From DATJFH01 sp035495815 (GTDB taxonomy: Bacteria > Acidobacteriota > Terriglobia > Bryobacterales > Bryobacteraceae), in the NCBI GenBank assembly GCA_035495815.1, contig DATJFH010000024.1:1-36398 (forward strand): a stretch of DNA of 36,398 nucleotides, given 5' to 3'. Each line of letters opens with the position of its first letter. The stretch's first letter is position 1. The position numbers were made by a program, and so were the translations under genes. Shown one piece after another: positions 15,395 through 23,361 of the stretch. A model generated the notes under the pieces. It saw only the letters and a program-made list of their open reading frames with translations. It did no database searches and was not told where the DNA came from.

Positions 15395-17491
15395 ATGCCC
15401 TCCATTCATCTCTGTTTCCTGTGGCACATGCATCAGCCTTTTTACAAGGACCTGATCTCGGGAGAGTACCATCTGCCCTGGACGCGATTACATGCCATGA
15501 AGGACTACTACGGCATGGTCAAGATTCTGGACGAGTTTCCGAAAGTGCGCCAGACGTTCAACCTGGTTCCGTCCATGATGGTCCAGCTGGATGAATATGC
15601 CCGCGGCGCCGCCAAGGATCCGTTTCTCGACGCGGCGCTGAAACCTGCCGAGGCCCTGACCGCGGCCGAGCAGGGCTTTCTGCTGCAGCAGTCTTTTCAC
15701 GCCGACCCCGGCCGGATCATCTATCGTTATTCGCGATACGGCGAATTGTACGATGCGTGGCATGCCTCCAGCCGCAACGTGGAGCGGGCTCGCCATTCCT
15801 TGGGCGTGCAGGGATTTCGGGACTTGCAGGTGCTGTCGCAGCTCGCCTGGTTCGACGAGGAGTTTCTGGCCGGCGATCTCGAAGTGCGCGCTTTGGTTGA
15901 AAAGGGCCGCAACTTCAACCTGGAAGATCAGGCCGTGATGGGACGGAAGCAGCTCGAGATCCTCGGACTGGTTCTGCCCACCTACCAACGCATGCAGGCC
16001 TCCGGACAGATCGAGATCTCCACGACGCCGTTCTACCACCCCATTCTGCCGCTGCTCTGCGACTCCGACATCGCGGCCGTATCGCATCCGGGCGTCCCCT
16101 TGCCCAGCCGGTTCCGGTACAGCGTGGACGCCCGAAAGCAGCTGGAGATGGCGCGGGATTACTTCGCTCCATCCAAGCCGTGCGGACTGTGGCCGTCGGA
16201 GGGATCGGTCTCGGACGAAGTGTTTGCGATCGCGGCCGAGACGGGCTTCTCGTGGGCAGCGACCGACAGCGGCGTCCTCGACCGGACGCTGGGGCATGGC
16301 GCGGGCGTGCCGGAGTTGTACCGGCCATACCTGTGGCAGCAGGGCGGCCGCTCGATGCGGGTGATTTTCCGCGATCATTATCTGAGCGACCTGATCGGCT
16401 TCGTTTATTCCAAGATGGAGGCGTCGCACGCCGCCGGGGATTTCTTGCATCGAATCCGCCAGAATTGCCAGGGGATCCTGGAGGCCGGACGGGACGCGCT
16501 CGTGCCGATCATTCTGGACGGAGAGAACGCCTGGGAGTATTACGACCACAACGGGCGTCCGTTTCTGCGCGATCTATACCGGCGGATACAGGATGCGCCG
16601 GATCTGAGAGCGGTGACGGTCAGCGAGGCGCTGGAGTTGAATCCGGCGCAGCCCATCGATCACATCTTTCCGGCGTCCTGGATCAACGCCAATTTCGACG
16701 TGTGGATCGGGGCCGACGAAGACAACCGCGCCTGGGAATATCTGTTGCGAGCGCGCCAGGCGTTCGACGCGCACTCGGACGGGGCGAGTCCGGAGAAGCG
16801 CAAGCTGGCGTACGAGGAGCTGCTGATCGCCGAAGGCAGCGACTGGAACTGGTGGTATGGCCCGGAGCACGATTCGGCCAACCGGCCGGAGTTCGACGCG
16901 CTGTACCGGAATCACCTGGCGAACGTGTATCGGGCGCTGGACTTGCAGCCTCCCGAAGAACTCTGCCGTCCGATTCTCCGGATGGCGGCGGCGGGCCGGC
17001 GGATCGAGCCCAACGGACCTGTTTACGCCACCATCGACGGAAAAGTGAGCTCCTATTTCGAATGGATGGGGGCAGGGCAGATCCAGGTGGACGGACGATC
17101 GGGCTCGATGCACGGGAACCGCTCACCGGTCCGGGAGGCGTATTACGGAGCTGACGGGGAGCATCTTTTTCTCCGGCTGGATTTTCACGACACGAAGGAC
17201 GACTCGCTGCGCGCCGTGGAAATCCGCCTGACGATGGAGGCCGGCGGGAAGAGCCGCAGCGGTTCTCTGGGAGCCTTCGACGCGTCGTCCGGCGCGGGGT
17301 TCACGACCAGCGGGGATTTCGAGGGCGCCCGGTGCGCGTTTCAGAAGATTCTGGAAGCCGCGATTCCGTTGAACAAGCCCGGCCAGCCGGTCAAGTTCCA
17401 ATTCTCGCTCTGGAAAGACGGGCTGCCGGTGGATGCCATTCCACCGCAGGGCTGGATCGAGCTGGCAACCGCAAGCGACCCCTGGCAATGA
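15395..17491 (+). CDS. Glycoside hydrolase family 57 protein
   Basis: A 698-residue GH57 family protein, the family of retaining alpha-amylases and 4-alpha-glucanotransferases. Visible motifs are HMHQP at 11-15, GLWPSEGSV with the nucleophile candidate Glu269, and IILDGENAWEYY, with Asp375/Glu377 as likely acid/base region. There is no signal peptide, so it should act in the cytoplasm, consistent with glycogen or malto-oligosaccharide turnover. The region after residue 540 is a beta-rich C-terminal part. The gene lies 98 nt after the phosphoesterase gene. I saw no clear promoter or Shine-Dalgarno, although the ATG at 15395 matches the conserved N-terminus. Confidence 0.9.
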   Translation: MPSIHLCFLWHMHQPFYKDLISGEYHLPWTRLHAMKDYYGMVKILDEFPKVRQTFNLVPSMMVQLDEYARGAAKDPFLDAALKPAEALTAAEQGFLLQQSFHADPGRIIYRYSRYGELYDAWHASSRNVERARHSLGVQGFRDLQVLSQLAWFDEEFLAGDLEVRALVEKGRNFNLEDQAVMGRKQLEILGLVLPTYQRMQASGQIEISTTPFYHPILPLLCDSDIAAVSHPGVPLPSRFRYSVDARKQLEMARDYFAPSKPCGLWPSEGSVSDEVFAIAAETGFSWAATDSGVLDRTLGHGAGVPELYRPYLWQQGGRSMRVIFRDHYLSDLIGFVYSKMEASHAAGDFLHRIRQNCQGILEAGRDALVPIILDGENAWEYYDHNGRPFLRDLYRRIQDAPDLRAVTVSEALELNPAQPIDHIFPASWINANFDVWIGADEDNRAWEYLLRARQAFDAHSDGASPEKRKLAYEELLIAEGSDWNWWYGPEHDSANRPEFDALYRNHLANVYRALDLQPPEELCRPILRMAAAGRRIEPNGPVYATIDGKVSSYFEWMGAGQIQVDGRSGSMHGNRSPVREAYYGADGEHLFLRLDFHDTKDDSLRAVEIRLTMEAGGKSRSGSLGAFDASSGAGFTTSGDFEGARCAFQKILEAAIPLNKPGQPVKFQFSLWKDGLPVDAIPPQGWIELATASDPWQ

Positions 17492-17509
17492 CCGGCGGGT
17501 CCGTGCTCG

Positions 17510-18619
17510 TCAACCCTGCCTGAGATTGGGCATCTCGAGGAAGGACTCCACGGGTTTGGGTTCCGGAACATCCGATTCCAGCCGGTACTCTTTCAGCTTG
17601 CGGTACAAGGTGGTCCGGCCGATGCCGAGCAGCTGGGCGGCCCGGCCATGATCGCCCTTCGTATAGCGCAGCGCTTCGAGAATGGCCCGCTTTTCGATTT
17701 CGCTCAGCGGCAGGATCTCCGGAGGGGGCGAGGGCGGGGGCGCGGGAGGAGGAGGCGGCGCGGGCTCGGAGCGCGGAGGATCGATGGCGACGAGGCTCTG
17801 CGGCCTGGGCAGCGCGGCGGCCGCCATGCTGCGCTGCTCGAACCGGGCCGAGATCAGGAAATTTTGCAAGGCGCTGGGCAGGTCCGTGGTGTGCAGCAGC
17901 GGACCGGAACTCATGGCCGCCATTCTCTGGAGGCAGTTCGAGAGCTCGCGGACGTTGCCCGGCCAGTCGTAAGCCAGCATGGCCTCGAGCGCTTCCTGAG
18001 TGAGGGAATAATTGGATCCCATATTCGAGAGAAAGTGGCGGATCAGCGCGGGCAGATCCTCTTTCCGGTCACGGAGCGCGGGAATGCGAACGGTAATCAC
18101 GTTCAACCGGTAGTAGAGATCTTGGCGGAAGGCGCCGCGGGCGACCTCCTTCTGCAGATCGCGATGAGTGGCCGAAATCACCCGAAGGTCGACCTTGTGG
18201 CGCGTGAGCGACCCGACCGGACGGTACTCCCGTTCCTGGAGGACGCGCAGCAGCTTCACCTGGAGCTCCAGCGGGAGGTCGCCTATTTCGTCGAAGAAGG
18301 CGACGCCGCCGTTGGCCAGCTCGATCAAGCCTTCCTTGGATTGGGCGGCGCCGGTGAACGAGCCCTTGGTATGGCCGAACAGTTCGCTCTCCATGAGCGG
18401 GCCCACCAGGGATCCGCAATCGATGGGCACGAAGTTGCCCACCGGATTGCTTTCGTAGATGGCCCGGGCGACCACTTCCTTGCCGACACCTGTCTCGCCA
18501 AAGAGAATGACCGGTGACCTGGATTGTCCTACTTTATCGATGAGTTGCCGAATCTTACTGATCGGTTGGGACTGGCCCACGAAGCTGTGGGCGCCACCCC
18601 CCACGGAAGAAGAACTCAC
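17510..18619 (-). CDS. Sigma-54-dependent AAA+ transcription activator with Fis-type HTH
   Basis: A 369-residue regulator with an AAA+ domain near its start and no N-terminal receiver or sensor domain. Motifs are the Walker A GETGVGKE at 41-48, the sigma-54 contact loop GSFTGA at 86-91 (a Ser variant of GAFTGA), the Walker B FFDE at about 108-111 and an arginine-finger region RQDLYYRLNV. A Pro-rich linker of about 25 residues, with runs of Pro, leads to a Fis-like helix-turn-helix near residues 311-350 (LGIGRTTLYRKLKEY). It activates transcription from sigma-54 promoters; without a sensor domain, its input must come from elsewhere. The GTG start at 18619 has no clear Shine-Dalgarno; a TATAAT lies 11 nt upstream. 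Confidence 0.9.
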   Translation of the reverse strand: MSSSSVGGGAHSFVGQSQPISKIRQLIDKVGQSRSPVILFGETGVGKEVVARAIYESNPVGNFVPIDCGSLVGPLMESELFGHTKGSFTGAAQSKEGLIELANGGVAFFDEIGDLPLELQVKLLRVLQEREYRPVGSLTRHKVDLRVISATHRDLQKEVARGAFRQDLYYRLNVITVRIPALRDRKEDLPALIRHFLSNMGSNYSLTQEALEAMLAYDWPGNVRELSNCLQRMAAMSSGPLLHTTDLPSALQNFLISARFEQRSMAAAALPRPQSLVAIDPPRSEPAPPPPPAPPPSPPPEILPLSEIEKRAILEALRYTKGDHGRAAQLLGIGRTTLYRKLKEYRLESDVPEPKPVESFLEMPNLRQG

Positions 18620-18630
18620 TTGCTGTAGAC

Positions 18631-18636
18631 ATTATA
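18631..18636 (-). promoter_or_regulatory. Perfect -10 box (TATAAT) ahead of the sigma-54 activator
   Basis: The minus strand reads TATAAT 11 nt before the GTG at 18619, overlapping the 3' end of rlpA. No -35 match is found at 16-18 nt. It could give the activator its own near-leaderless transcript. Confidence 0.4.
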
Positions 18637-19384
18637 GGCTATCCGGCCGCGCCGCGCTGTCCAGACGGACCACGAAAGCGTTACCCGCCTGGGCGGAAGG
18701 ATCGGAACGGATGCGCGCCGCGAGCGCTTCCGCCTGCTCCTCGGCCGCCTCCTCGCCGACGAGCACGCGCCACTGCGCCGGCCGGCCGTCGCGCATGACG
18801 ATTCTGGCGGCGCCGTAACGAGTCTCCATGAGCGAGCGGACGCGCTCGGCGTTGCGCCGGTCGGTGAAGGCGCCGACCTGGACGGCGAAAGGCGTCGCCG
18901 GCGATTCGGCCAGGATGACGGGCGGCGGGGGTATTGCGGACGGCGTCGGCGCAGGTGGAGCCGGGGCCGGAGCAGCCGCGGCGACCATGACGGCCGGCGC
19001 TTTGATGACGGTCAGCTTTATCATTGCGGTGCCGGGTCCGATCATGTCGATGGCGGCGGCGGCGGCGTGCGACAGATCCAGGATGCGGCCGCCGACGAAA
19101 GGTCCGCGGTCGGTGATCCGCACGTCCACGGATTTATCGTTGGCGAGGTTCCGGACTCGCACCCAGGTTCCGAAAGGGAGGGTCCGATGGGCGGCGGTCA
19201 TTTTCTCCATGTCATAGATCTCGCCGTTGGCGGCGCGCCGGCCGTGATAAGGGTTTCCGTACCAGCTGGCGACGCCGGTCTCGGCGGCTCCGGCCCGTAT
19301 CGCGGAAGGCGTCTTGGCGCGCTTCTTCCCTCCGCAGCCGGCCAGGAGAATGCAAACCGCCGCCACGCAAACAGATTGCCTCAT
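18632..19384 (-). CDS. rlpA: RlpA-like septal lipoprotein with SPOR domain
   Basis: I start at ATG 19384, giving a 250-residue lipoprotein with the lipobox LLAGC and the lipidated Cys17. A longer frame from 19456 lacks the signal peptide at its start. The DPBB fold of RlpA follows at about 35-115 (GVASWYGNPYHGRRAANGE and an ITDRGPFVGGRILDLSHAAA segment). After an Ala/Pro-rich linker comes a SPOR domain from about 175 (FAVQVGAF, then RVRSLM). RlpA proteins are lytic transglycosylases acting on denuded peptidoglycan at division septa, and SPOR domains bind such glycan. Enzyme activity here is inferred from family only. The sigma-54 activator follows 12 nt downstream. Confidence 0.9.
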   Translation of the reverse strand: MRQSVCVAAVCILLAGCGGKKRAKTPSAIRAGAAETGVASWYGNPYHGRRAANGEIYDMEKMTAAHRTLPFGTWVRVRNLANDKSVDVRITDRGPFVGGRILDLSHAAAAAIDMIGPGTAMIKLTVIKAPAVMVAAAAPAPAPPAPTPSAIPPPPVILAESPATPFAVQVGAFTDRRNAERVRSLMETRYGAARIVMRDGRPAQWRVLVGEEAAEEQAEALAARIRSDPSAQAGNAFVVRLDSAARPDSL

Positions 19385-19392
19385 CTGATGTG

Positions 19393-19422
19393 ATACTATC
19401 GTGCGCTTCGGTTGTGTTTCAA
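19393..19422 (-). promoter_or_regulatory. Candidate sigma-70 promoter for rlpA
   Basis: On the minus strand, TTGAAA (19422-19417) and TAGTAT (19398-19393) are separated by 18 nt, just upstream of the ATG at 19384. The -10 match is 4 of 6. Confidence 0.35.
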
Positions 19423-19434
19423 GGAACGACGTGA

Positions 19435-21093
19435 ATGCCTCTTCCCATCGCCACATGGACTCAGAACTATGACCCGCTCTCGAACCCCTGGCTCTCCACC
19501 GGGGCCGCGGCGGTTCCGGTCGTGCTGCTGTTCTACCTGCTGGCGGTAAAGAAGATCGAAGCCCACATGGCGGCGATCTACGCCTTCGTGGTGTCGATCC
19601 TGATGGCGGCGCTGGTATTCGGGATGCCCACGGTGATGGTTGCGGGCGCCGTGGCTCACGGGCTGGTGTATGCGGTGGTCCGGATCGCGTGGACGCTGCT
19701 GTGCGCCGTCTTCGTATACGAGGTCACGGTGGAGACCGGCCACTTCGTCATCATCAAGGACTCCATCGGAGGGGTGACGCCGGACAGGCGGCTGCAGGTG
19801 CTGCTGATCGCGTTCGCATTCGGCGCGGTGCTCGAAGGCGCGGGTGGAGGCGGAGCGCCGGTGGCGATCGCCGGAGCGATGATGGTGGGGCTGGGATTCC
19901 AGCCTTTCGCCGCGGCTGTGTTGTGTCTGATCGCCAATACGGCGCCGGTCGCGTTCGGCGGGGTAGGCAATCCGATCCGGGTGCTGGTGGCGGTGACCGG
20001 CCTGGGCGACGCGGACCTCAGCGCCATGGTGGGCCGGATTCTGCCCTGGACGGCGCTGATCCTCCCCTTCTGGCTGGTGCGATCGATGACGAGTTGGGCG
20101 AACACATTCGCGGTATGGCCGGGCCTGCTGATGTGCGGGGGCGTATTCGCCATGGTGCAGTTCTACTGGTCGAACTACCAGGACAGCGCGCTGGTGGACA
20201 TCGTGGGAGGCATGGTCACGCTGATCGCGCTGGCGCTGTTCTTCAAAGTGTGGAAGCCCAGGGAGGTCTGGCGTTATCCGTCCGAGCCGCCCGCCAAGGA
20301 CAAGCCGAGGAGCCATACGGCGCTGCAGGTGCTGCACGCGTGGTCGCCGTTCCTGCTGCTGGCGGCGCTGGTGATCGTGTGGGGACTGCCGTCCGTGAAA
20401 AAAATTCTCGATCCGACGACATTCACGGTGCCGGTGCCCGGTCTGGACCGGCAGGTGGTGCGGGTGGCGCCGGTGGTCAAGGAAGTGGAGTATCAGGATG
20501 CAAAGTTCGATCTGGCCTGGCTCTCCGCGGTGGGGACGGCTACGTTTTTCGCCGGCGTGCTTTCCGGTCCGATGCTGGGGCTGAGCCTGGGCAGGACGAT
20601 GGCGATCTTCTTTCGCACGTGTTATCGCATGCGCTACAGCATGGCGGCGATTCTGGCGATGCTCGGTTTGGGATTCGTCACGCGCTATTCGGGAATGGAC
20701 GCGGTGCTGGGGCTGGCCATGACGCACACCGGCTTTCTATTTCCGTTCTTCGGCACGATGCTGGGCTGGCTCGGCGTAGCGCTGACGGGAACCGACGCCG
20801 GATCGAACGCGCTGTTCGGCAGCCTGCAGGTGATCACGGCCAACCGTCTCGACCTGAGTCCGGTGCTCATGGCCGCGGCGAACTCGGCGGGCGGCGTGAT
20901 GGGGAAGATGATCGACGCGCAATCCATCATCGTGGCCTGCGCCGCCGTGGGAGAGGAGGGGAAAGAAGGCGATCTTGTCCGGGCGGTGCTGCCTCACTCG
21001 ATTGCTCTAGCGGCCATCGTGGGCCTGCTTGTTTATTTTTTTTCTACTTACGGCCAGGCGTGGATTCCCCACGGCAGAGTGTGGGGCCAATAG
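19435..21093 (+). CDS. lldP: L-lactate permease (LctP family)
   Basis: A 552-residue transporter with about 12-14 hydrophobic segments, matching the LctP family of proton-coupled lactate/glycolate importers. Family-like stretches include FGAVLEGAGGGGAPVAIAGA, the NTAPVAFGGVGNPI segment and GTDAGSNALFG near the C-terminus. The ATG at 19435 has AAGGA 9 nt upstream. Length is close to the family norm of about 550. The permease shares no operon with a lactate dehydrogenase in this window; malic enzyme and acyl-CoA synthetase nearby are consistent with organic-acid use but not linked to it. A hairpin follows the stop. Confidence 0.93.
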   Translation: MPLPIATWTQNYDPLSNPWLSTGAAAVPVVLLFYLLAVKKIEAHMAAIYAFVVSILMAALVFGMPTVMVAGAVAHGLVYAVVRIAWTLLCAVFVYEVTVETGHFVIIKDSIGGVTPDRRLQVLLIAFAFGAVLEGAGGGGAPVAIAGAMMVGLGFQPFAAAVLCLIANTAPVAFGGVGNPIRVLVAVTGLGDADLSAMVGRILPWTALILPFWLVRSMTSWANTFAVWPGLLMCGGVFAMVQFYWSNYQDSALVDIVGGMVTLIALALFFKVWKPREVWRYPSEPPAKDKPRSHTALQVLHAWSPFLLLAALVIVWGLPSVKKILDPTTFTVPVPGLDRQVVRVAPVVKEVEYQDAKFDLAWLSAVGTATFFAGVLSGPMLGLSLGRTMAIFFRTCYRMRYSMAAILAMLGLGFVTRYSGMDAVLGLAMTHTGFLFPFFGTMLGWLGVALTGTDAGSNALFGSLQVITANRLDLSPVLMAAANSAGGVMGKMIDAQSIIVACAAVGEEGKEGDLVRAVLPHSIALAAIVGLLVYFFSTYGQAWIPHGRVWGQ

Positions 21094-21104
21094 CCGCGAT
21101 GTCG

Positions 21105-21131
21105 CCGGAGGCCCGTATTCAGGGCCTCCGG
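21105..21131 (+). terminator. Strong GC hairpin after the lactate permease gene
   Basis: A perfect 10-bp stem (21105-21114 with 21122-21131) closes a 7-nt loop 11 nt after the stop codon. There is no T-run after it, so it may stabilise the 3' end or act as a weak or factor-dependent terminator. Confidence 0.5.
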
Positions 21132-21230
21132 AAGGGCTCCGGCCTCCAAAACATTTATGAAAGTCTTCGTTTTTGGCCGCGGAAGGCCCGCCTGCAGGGT
21201 CCGGAACCGGCTCGAGCCTTCATTTTTCTC

Positions 21231-21259
21231 TTGACTTTCTTCTCGAACCACCTTATATA
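21231..21259 (+). promoter_or_regulatory. Sigma-70 promoter for the lysine-rich peptide
   Basis: TTGACT (21231-21236) and TATATA (21254-21259) are spaced by 17 nt in an AT-rich island that stands out from the GC-rich surroundings. It precedes the small gene at 21316 with a leader of about 50 nt. Confidence 0.6.
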
Positions 21260-21268
21260 TGAATCACA

Positions 21269-21291
21269 TTGCGATTTTTTCAAGGTCGCAA
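21269..21291 (+). promoter_or_regulatory. Inverted repeat in the leader of the lysine-rich peptide
   Basis: TTGCGA (21269-21274) and TCGCAA (21286-21291) form a perfect 6-bp inverted repeat around an 11-nt T-rich loop, between the promoter and the ribosome binding site. It could be an operator or an RNA hairpin; its role is not known. Confidence 0.4.
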
Positions 21292-21315
21292 AATCTATGT
21301 TAGGAGTTTCAATCG

Positions 21316-21381
21316 ATGAAGAACGCAACTAAGAAGGCCGCCCCGAAGAAGAAAGCTGCCCCGAAGAAGAAAGGGAAGTAG
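21316..21381 (+). CDS. 21-residue lysine-rich basic peptide
   Basis: A short gene with the complete set of expression signals: a promoter at 21231-21259, AGGAG at 21302-21306 with 9-nt spacing, ATG at 21316, stop TAG at 21379-21381 and a strong terminator 40 nt later. The product has 10 Lys, 6 Ala and 2 Pro, with two repeats of the unit AAPKKK. It resembles the Lys/Ala/Pro tails of histone H1-like bacterial DNA-binding proteins, so nucleic acid binding is possible but only inferred from composition. It was not long enough to be found by usual ORF cut-offs. Confidence 0.65.
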   Translation: MKNATKKAAPKKKAAPKKKGK

Positions 21382-21422
21382 CTGGTGGCGTCCCGTTAGG
21401 GACAAGGAAGCAAGTTCACTCC

Positions 21423-21455
21423 AAGGCCCCGAGGAATCGGGGCCTTATTATTTTT
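21423..21455 (+). terminator. Rho-independent terminator of the lysine-rich peptide
   Basis: A perfect 10-bp stem (AAGGCCCCGA 21423-21432 with TCGGGGCCTT 21437-21446), a GGAA tetraloop and the U-rich tail ATTATTTTT (21447-21455). The tail overlaps the 3' end of the convergent methyltransferase gene at 21448. The hairpin may serve both directions, though only the plus strand has the U-tract. Confidence 0.88.
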
Positions 21456-22395
21456 CCTGCAGAAGAACCCGGAACGTCTCCCCCATTCCGAACAACAAAG
21501 TCTTCAACTGCATCCGGCGGCGCAGCTCATCCGGACCGGCCAGGGCGGCGGCGAACCGATCGGCTTCGCCCGCGGCGAGCAGCGTCTGCGACAGTCTCTC
21601 GAAGCGCGCCGTTTTCAGCCCCAGCTCTCTGCCGCGCTCTTCAAGGGCCGTGAAGCAGACATGCGCGGTGATATCGCGCTCGCCGGGTCCGGCGAGGACG
21701 TCGTCCAAGGCCGCGTGGCGCCGGTAGCTCATCAACGTGCCGTCCGGGAACCGTTTCGATTCGGCCGAGGTGTAGCCGTAATCGATAGTGAACACATAAC
21801 CGGACTGAAGGCGGCCGGCGATGCGCTCCATCCAGCGCAGCGCGTCGAGGTTGACTTCGGCGCTGACGCGGTCCGGGGCCGGTGGAAGGTAGCGGTCGAG
21901 GTAATCGCGGATCTCGTCCGTAACGGGATCGCCGGGGACCCAGACGAAGCGTCCGCCGCGCCAGCCGACCCGCGATTCCCGCGGCTCGCCGGCAATCCAG
22001 ACCACGCGATGGACCGGCAGCGCGTCGAAGAACTCATTGGAGAAGACGACGCCGCGAAAAGCCTCCGGCAGGTCCGCGCCGACCGGCGCGAGGACGAGGT
22101 CCCCGATGGCCTCAGACATCTCACCGCGGCCGGGGCCGAGCTCGACCACGGTGAAATCGTCCGGCGATCCCATTTCTTCCCGGAGAGCCCGAATGCGGGC
22201 GGCAATCAGAATGCCAAAGACGGGCTGCAGCTGCTCGGCAGTGAAGAAATCTCCTTGTGCGCCGAAGGGATCGCGTCCGGGCCGGCGATAGTAGCCGTAC
22301 TCGGGATGATAGAGGGCGGCGTCCATGAAGGAGTAGAAGGAAATGGAGCCTTCGCGGTCGATCCGGTCGCGCAGAAGAGCGGCCAGGGGAGTCAC
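21448..22395 (-). CDS. MidA-type SAM-dependent methyltransferase (PF02636)
   Basis: A 315-residue protein starting at GTG 22395, which overlaps the stop of the upstream gene by 4 nt (GTGA). A longer frame to 22671 reads through that upstream gene and is a shadow. The N-terminus ISFYSFMDAALYHPEYGYY followed by DFFTAEQLQPVFG is typical of the family, and VVELGPGRGE at 84-92 is the SAM-binding motif. FSNEFFDALPVHR and FTIDYGY fit also. NDUFAF7, the mitochondrial relative, methylates an arginine of complex I; in bacteria the substrate is unknown. No NADH dehydrogenase genes are present here. Confidence 0.85.
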   Translation of the reverse strand: MTPLAALLRDRIDREGSISFYSFMDAALYHPEYGYYRRPGRDPFGAQGDFFTAEQLQPVFGILIAARIRALREEMGSPDDFTVVELGPGRGEMSEAIGDLVLAPVGADLPEAFRGVVFSNEFFDALPVHRVVWIAGEPRESRVGWRGGRFVWVPGDPVTDEIRDYLDRYLPPAPDRVSAEVNLDALRWMERIAGRLQSGYVFTIDYGYTSAESKRFPDGTLMSYRRHAALDDVLAGPGERDITAHVCFTALEERGRELGLKTARFERLSQTLLAAGEADRFAAALAGPDELRRRMQLKTLLFGMGETFRVLLQEK

Positions 22396-22667
22396 GGCCG
22401 GCCTTCGCGGCTCTGCGGAGTGAGGGTGAACATCTCGATGACGTAATCGTGCAGGCAGGCGTAGAGGTAGCTCTGCAGGGTCCAGGGGAACTGGGCATGC
22501 TCGATGTCGCGGGCGTGGATGGGGGCGTAGTAGGTGTGGAGGCCGAGGTCGCGGTTCCTGATCTCGATGACCAGCTCGATTCCGCCGTTGTGCTCGCGCG
22601 CGGAAAACTCCATCAAGGCGTGCTGATACCGTTTCAACTCCTGGCTGACCTTCTCCAAATGCGTCAC
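22392..22667 (-). CDS. Small conserved-looking protein of unknown function (91 aa)
   Basis: A 91-residue soluble protein starting at ATG 22667 and overlapping the MidA-like gene by 4 nt, so the pair is likely coupled. It has an N-terminal helix with EKVSQELKRYQHALMEFSA, then IELVIEIRNRDLGLHTY and a Tyr/His-rich middle part, ending in a Pro/Arg tail. I do not recognise a domain. Good codon structure and the precise overlap support it as a real gene. It diverges from the gene at 22698 with 30 nt between. Confidence 0.65.
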   Translation of the reverse strand: MTHLEKVSQELKRYQHALMEFSAREHNGGIELVIEIRNRDLGLHTYYAPIHARDIEHAQFPWTLQSYLYACLHDYVIEMFTLTPQSREGRP

Positions 22668-22697
22668 GCATTCATGCTAGCTTGAAAATGCTTTCAG

Positions 22698-23291
22698 ATG
22701 TCCCTCCCGGAAACGATTCGCGTAAAGCTCAGCTCGGAGGCCGCCGACACGATCTCGATCACGCCGGTGGTGCTGCGGGACATCCCCATGCGCGAGCTGA
22801 TCGAGCACATGCTGGGGGTGACGGGGAAAGACACGCCGCGCATCCACGAGTTGCTGCTGCGGGGCACGCTGGTCAGCGGGGCGTCGCGATTCCGGTGGGC
22901 GGGATGGGACTCGGACCGCGCGGCGATCGGTGAGATGCTGGCGACGTTTCCCGATCCCGATCCCCTGCGTCCGTTCTCGGCGTCGCGCTGCGTACGGGCG
23001 TCGCTGCGGGGACCGGGGCGGCGCATCGAGATCCCGCGCGAGGTCGGGCAGCGCAAGCCCTTGTTCCGGCGCTCCAGCTTTTGGGACACCCTGATGGACG
23101 TGGTGGTCCAAAGCGAAACGCGGTATCTCGACTACTCCTATCGGGAGCGAGCCGACTGCTACGCCGCCTCATTGTCGCTGGACGGTCTCGAGAAGCTTCG
23201 CGCCCGCGCGGGTCTGGTCAAGTACACGACTCTGCAGCAGCAGATCCGGCAGAGCCATCTGGAAACGGTGGATCTGTGGGTGACGCGGTAG
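22698..23291 (+). CDS. Protein of unknown function (197 aa)
   Basis: A 197-residue cytoplasmic protein with no signal peptide or membrane segment. Its N-terminus reads MSLPETIRVKLSSEAADTI, and later parts include VLRDIPMRELIEHMLGVTGKD and an ERADCYAASLSLDGLEKLR helix. I do not recognise a family. The shadow frames here are less protein-like, and the ATG at 22698 is the natural start with GATG overlap. It lies 70 nt before the malic enzyme, but that gene appears to have its own promoter. Confidence 0.65.
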   Translation: MSLPETIRVKLSSEAADTISITPVVLRDIPMRELIEHMLGVTGKDTPRIHELLLRGTLVSGASRFRWAGWDSDRAAIGEMLATFPDPDPLRPFSASRCVRASLRGPGRRIEIPREVGQRKPLFRRSSFWDTLMDVVVQSETRYLDYSYRERADCYAASLSLDGLEKLRARAGLVKYTTLQQQIRQSHLETVDLWVTR

Positions 23292-23348
23292 AAGAGCTTC
23301 CTTCCGAGATTTCGCGGGCGCGGTCCGGGAGCGCAATTTCGATACCGC

Positions 23349-23354
23349 TATACT
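23349..23354 (+). promoter_or_regulatory. -10 box (TATACT) for a leaderless malic enzyme transcript
   Basis: TATACT ends 7 nt before the ATG at 23362, so transcription would start at or beside the A of the start codon. No Shine-Dalgarno is present before the ATG, which fits a leaderless mRNA. No -35 match was found. Confidence 0.5.
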
Positions 23355-23361
23355 GGACCCT

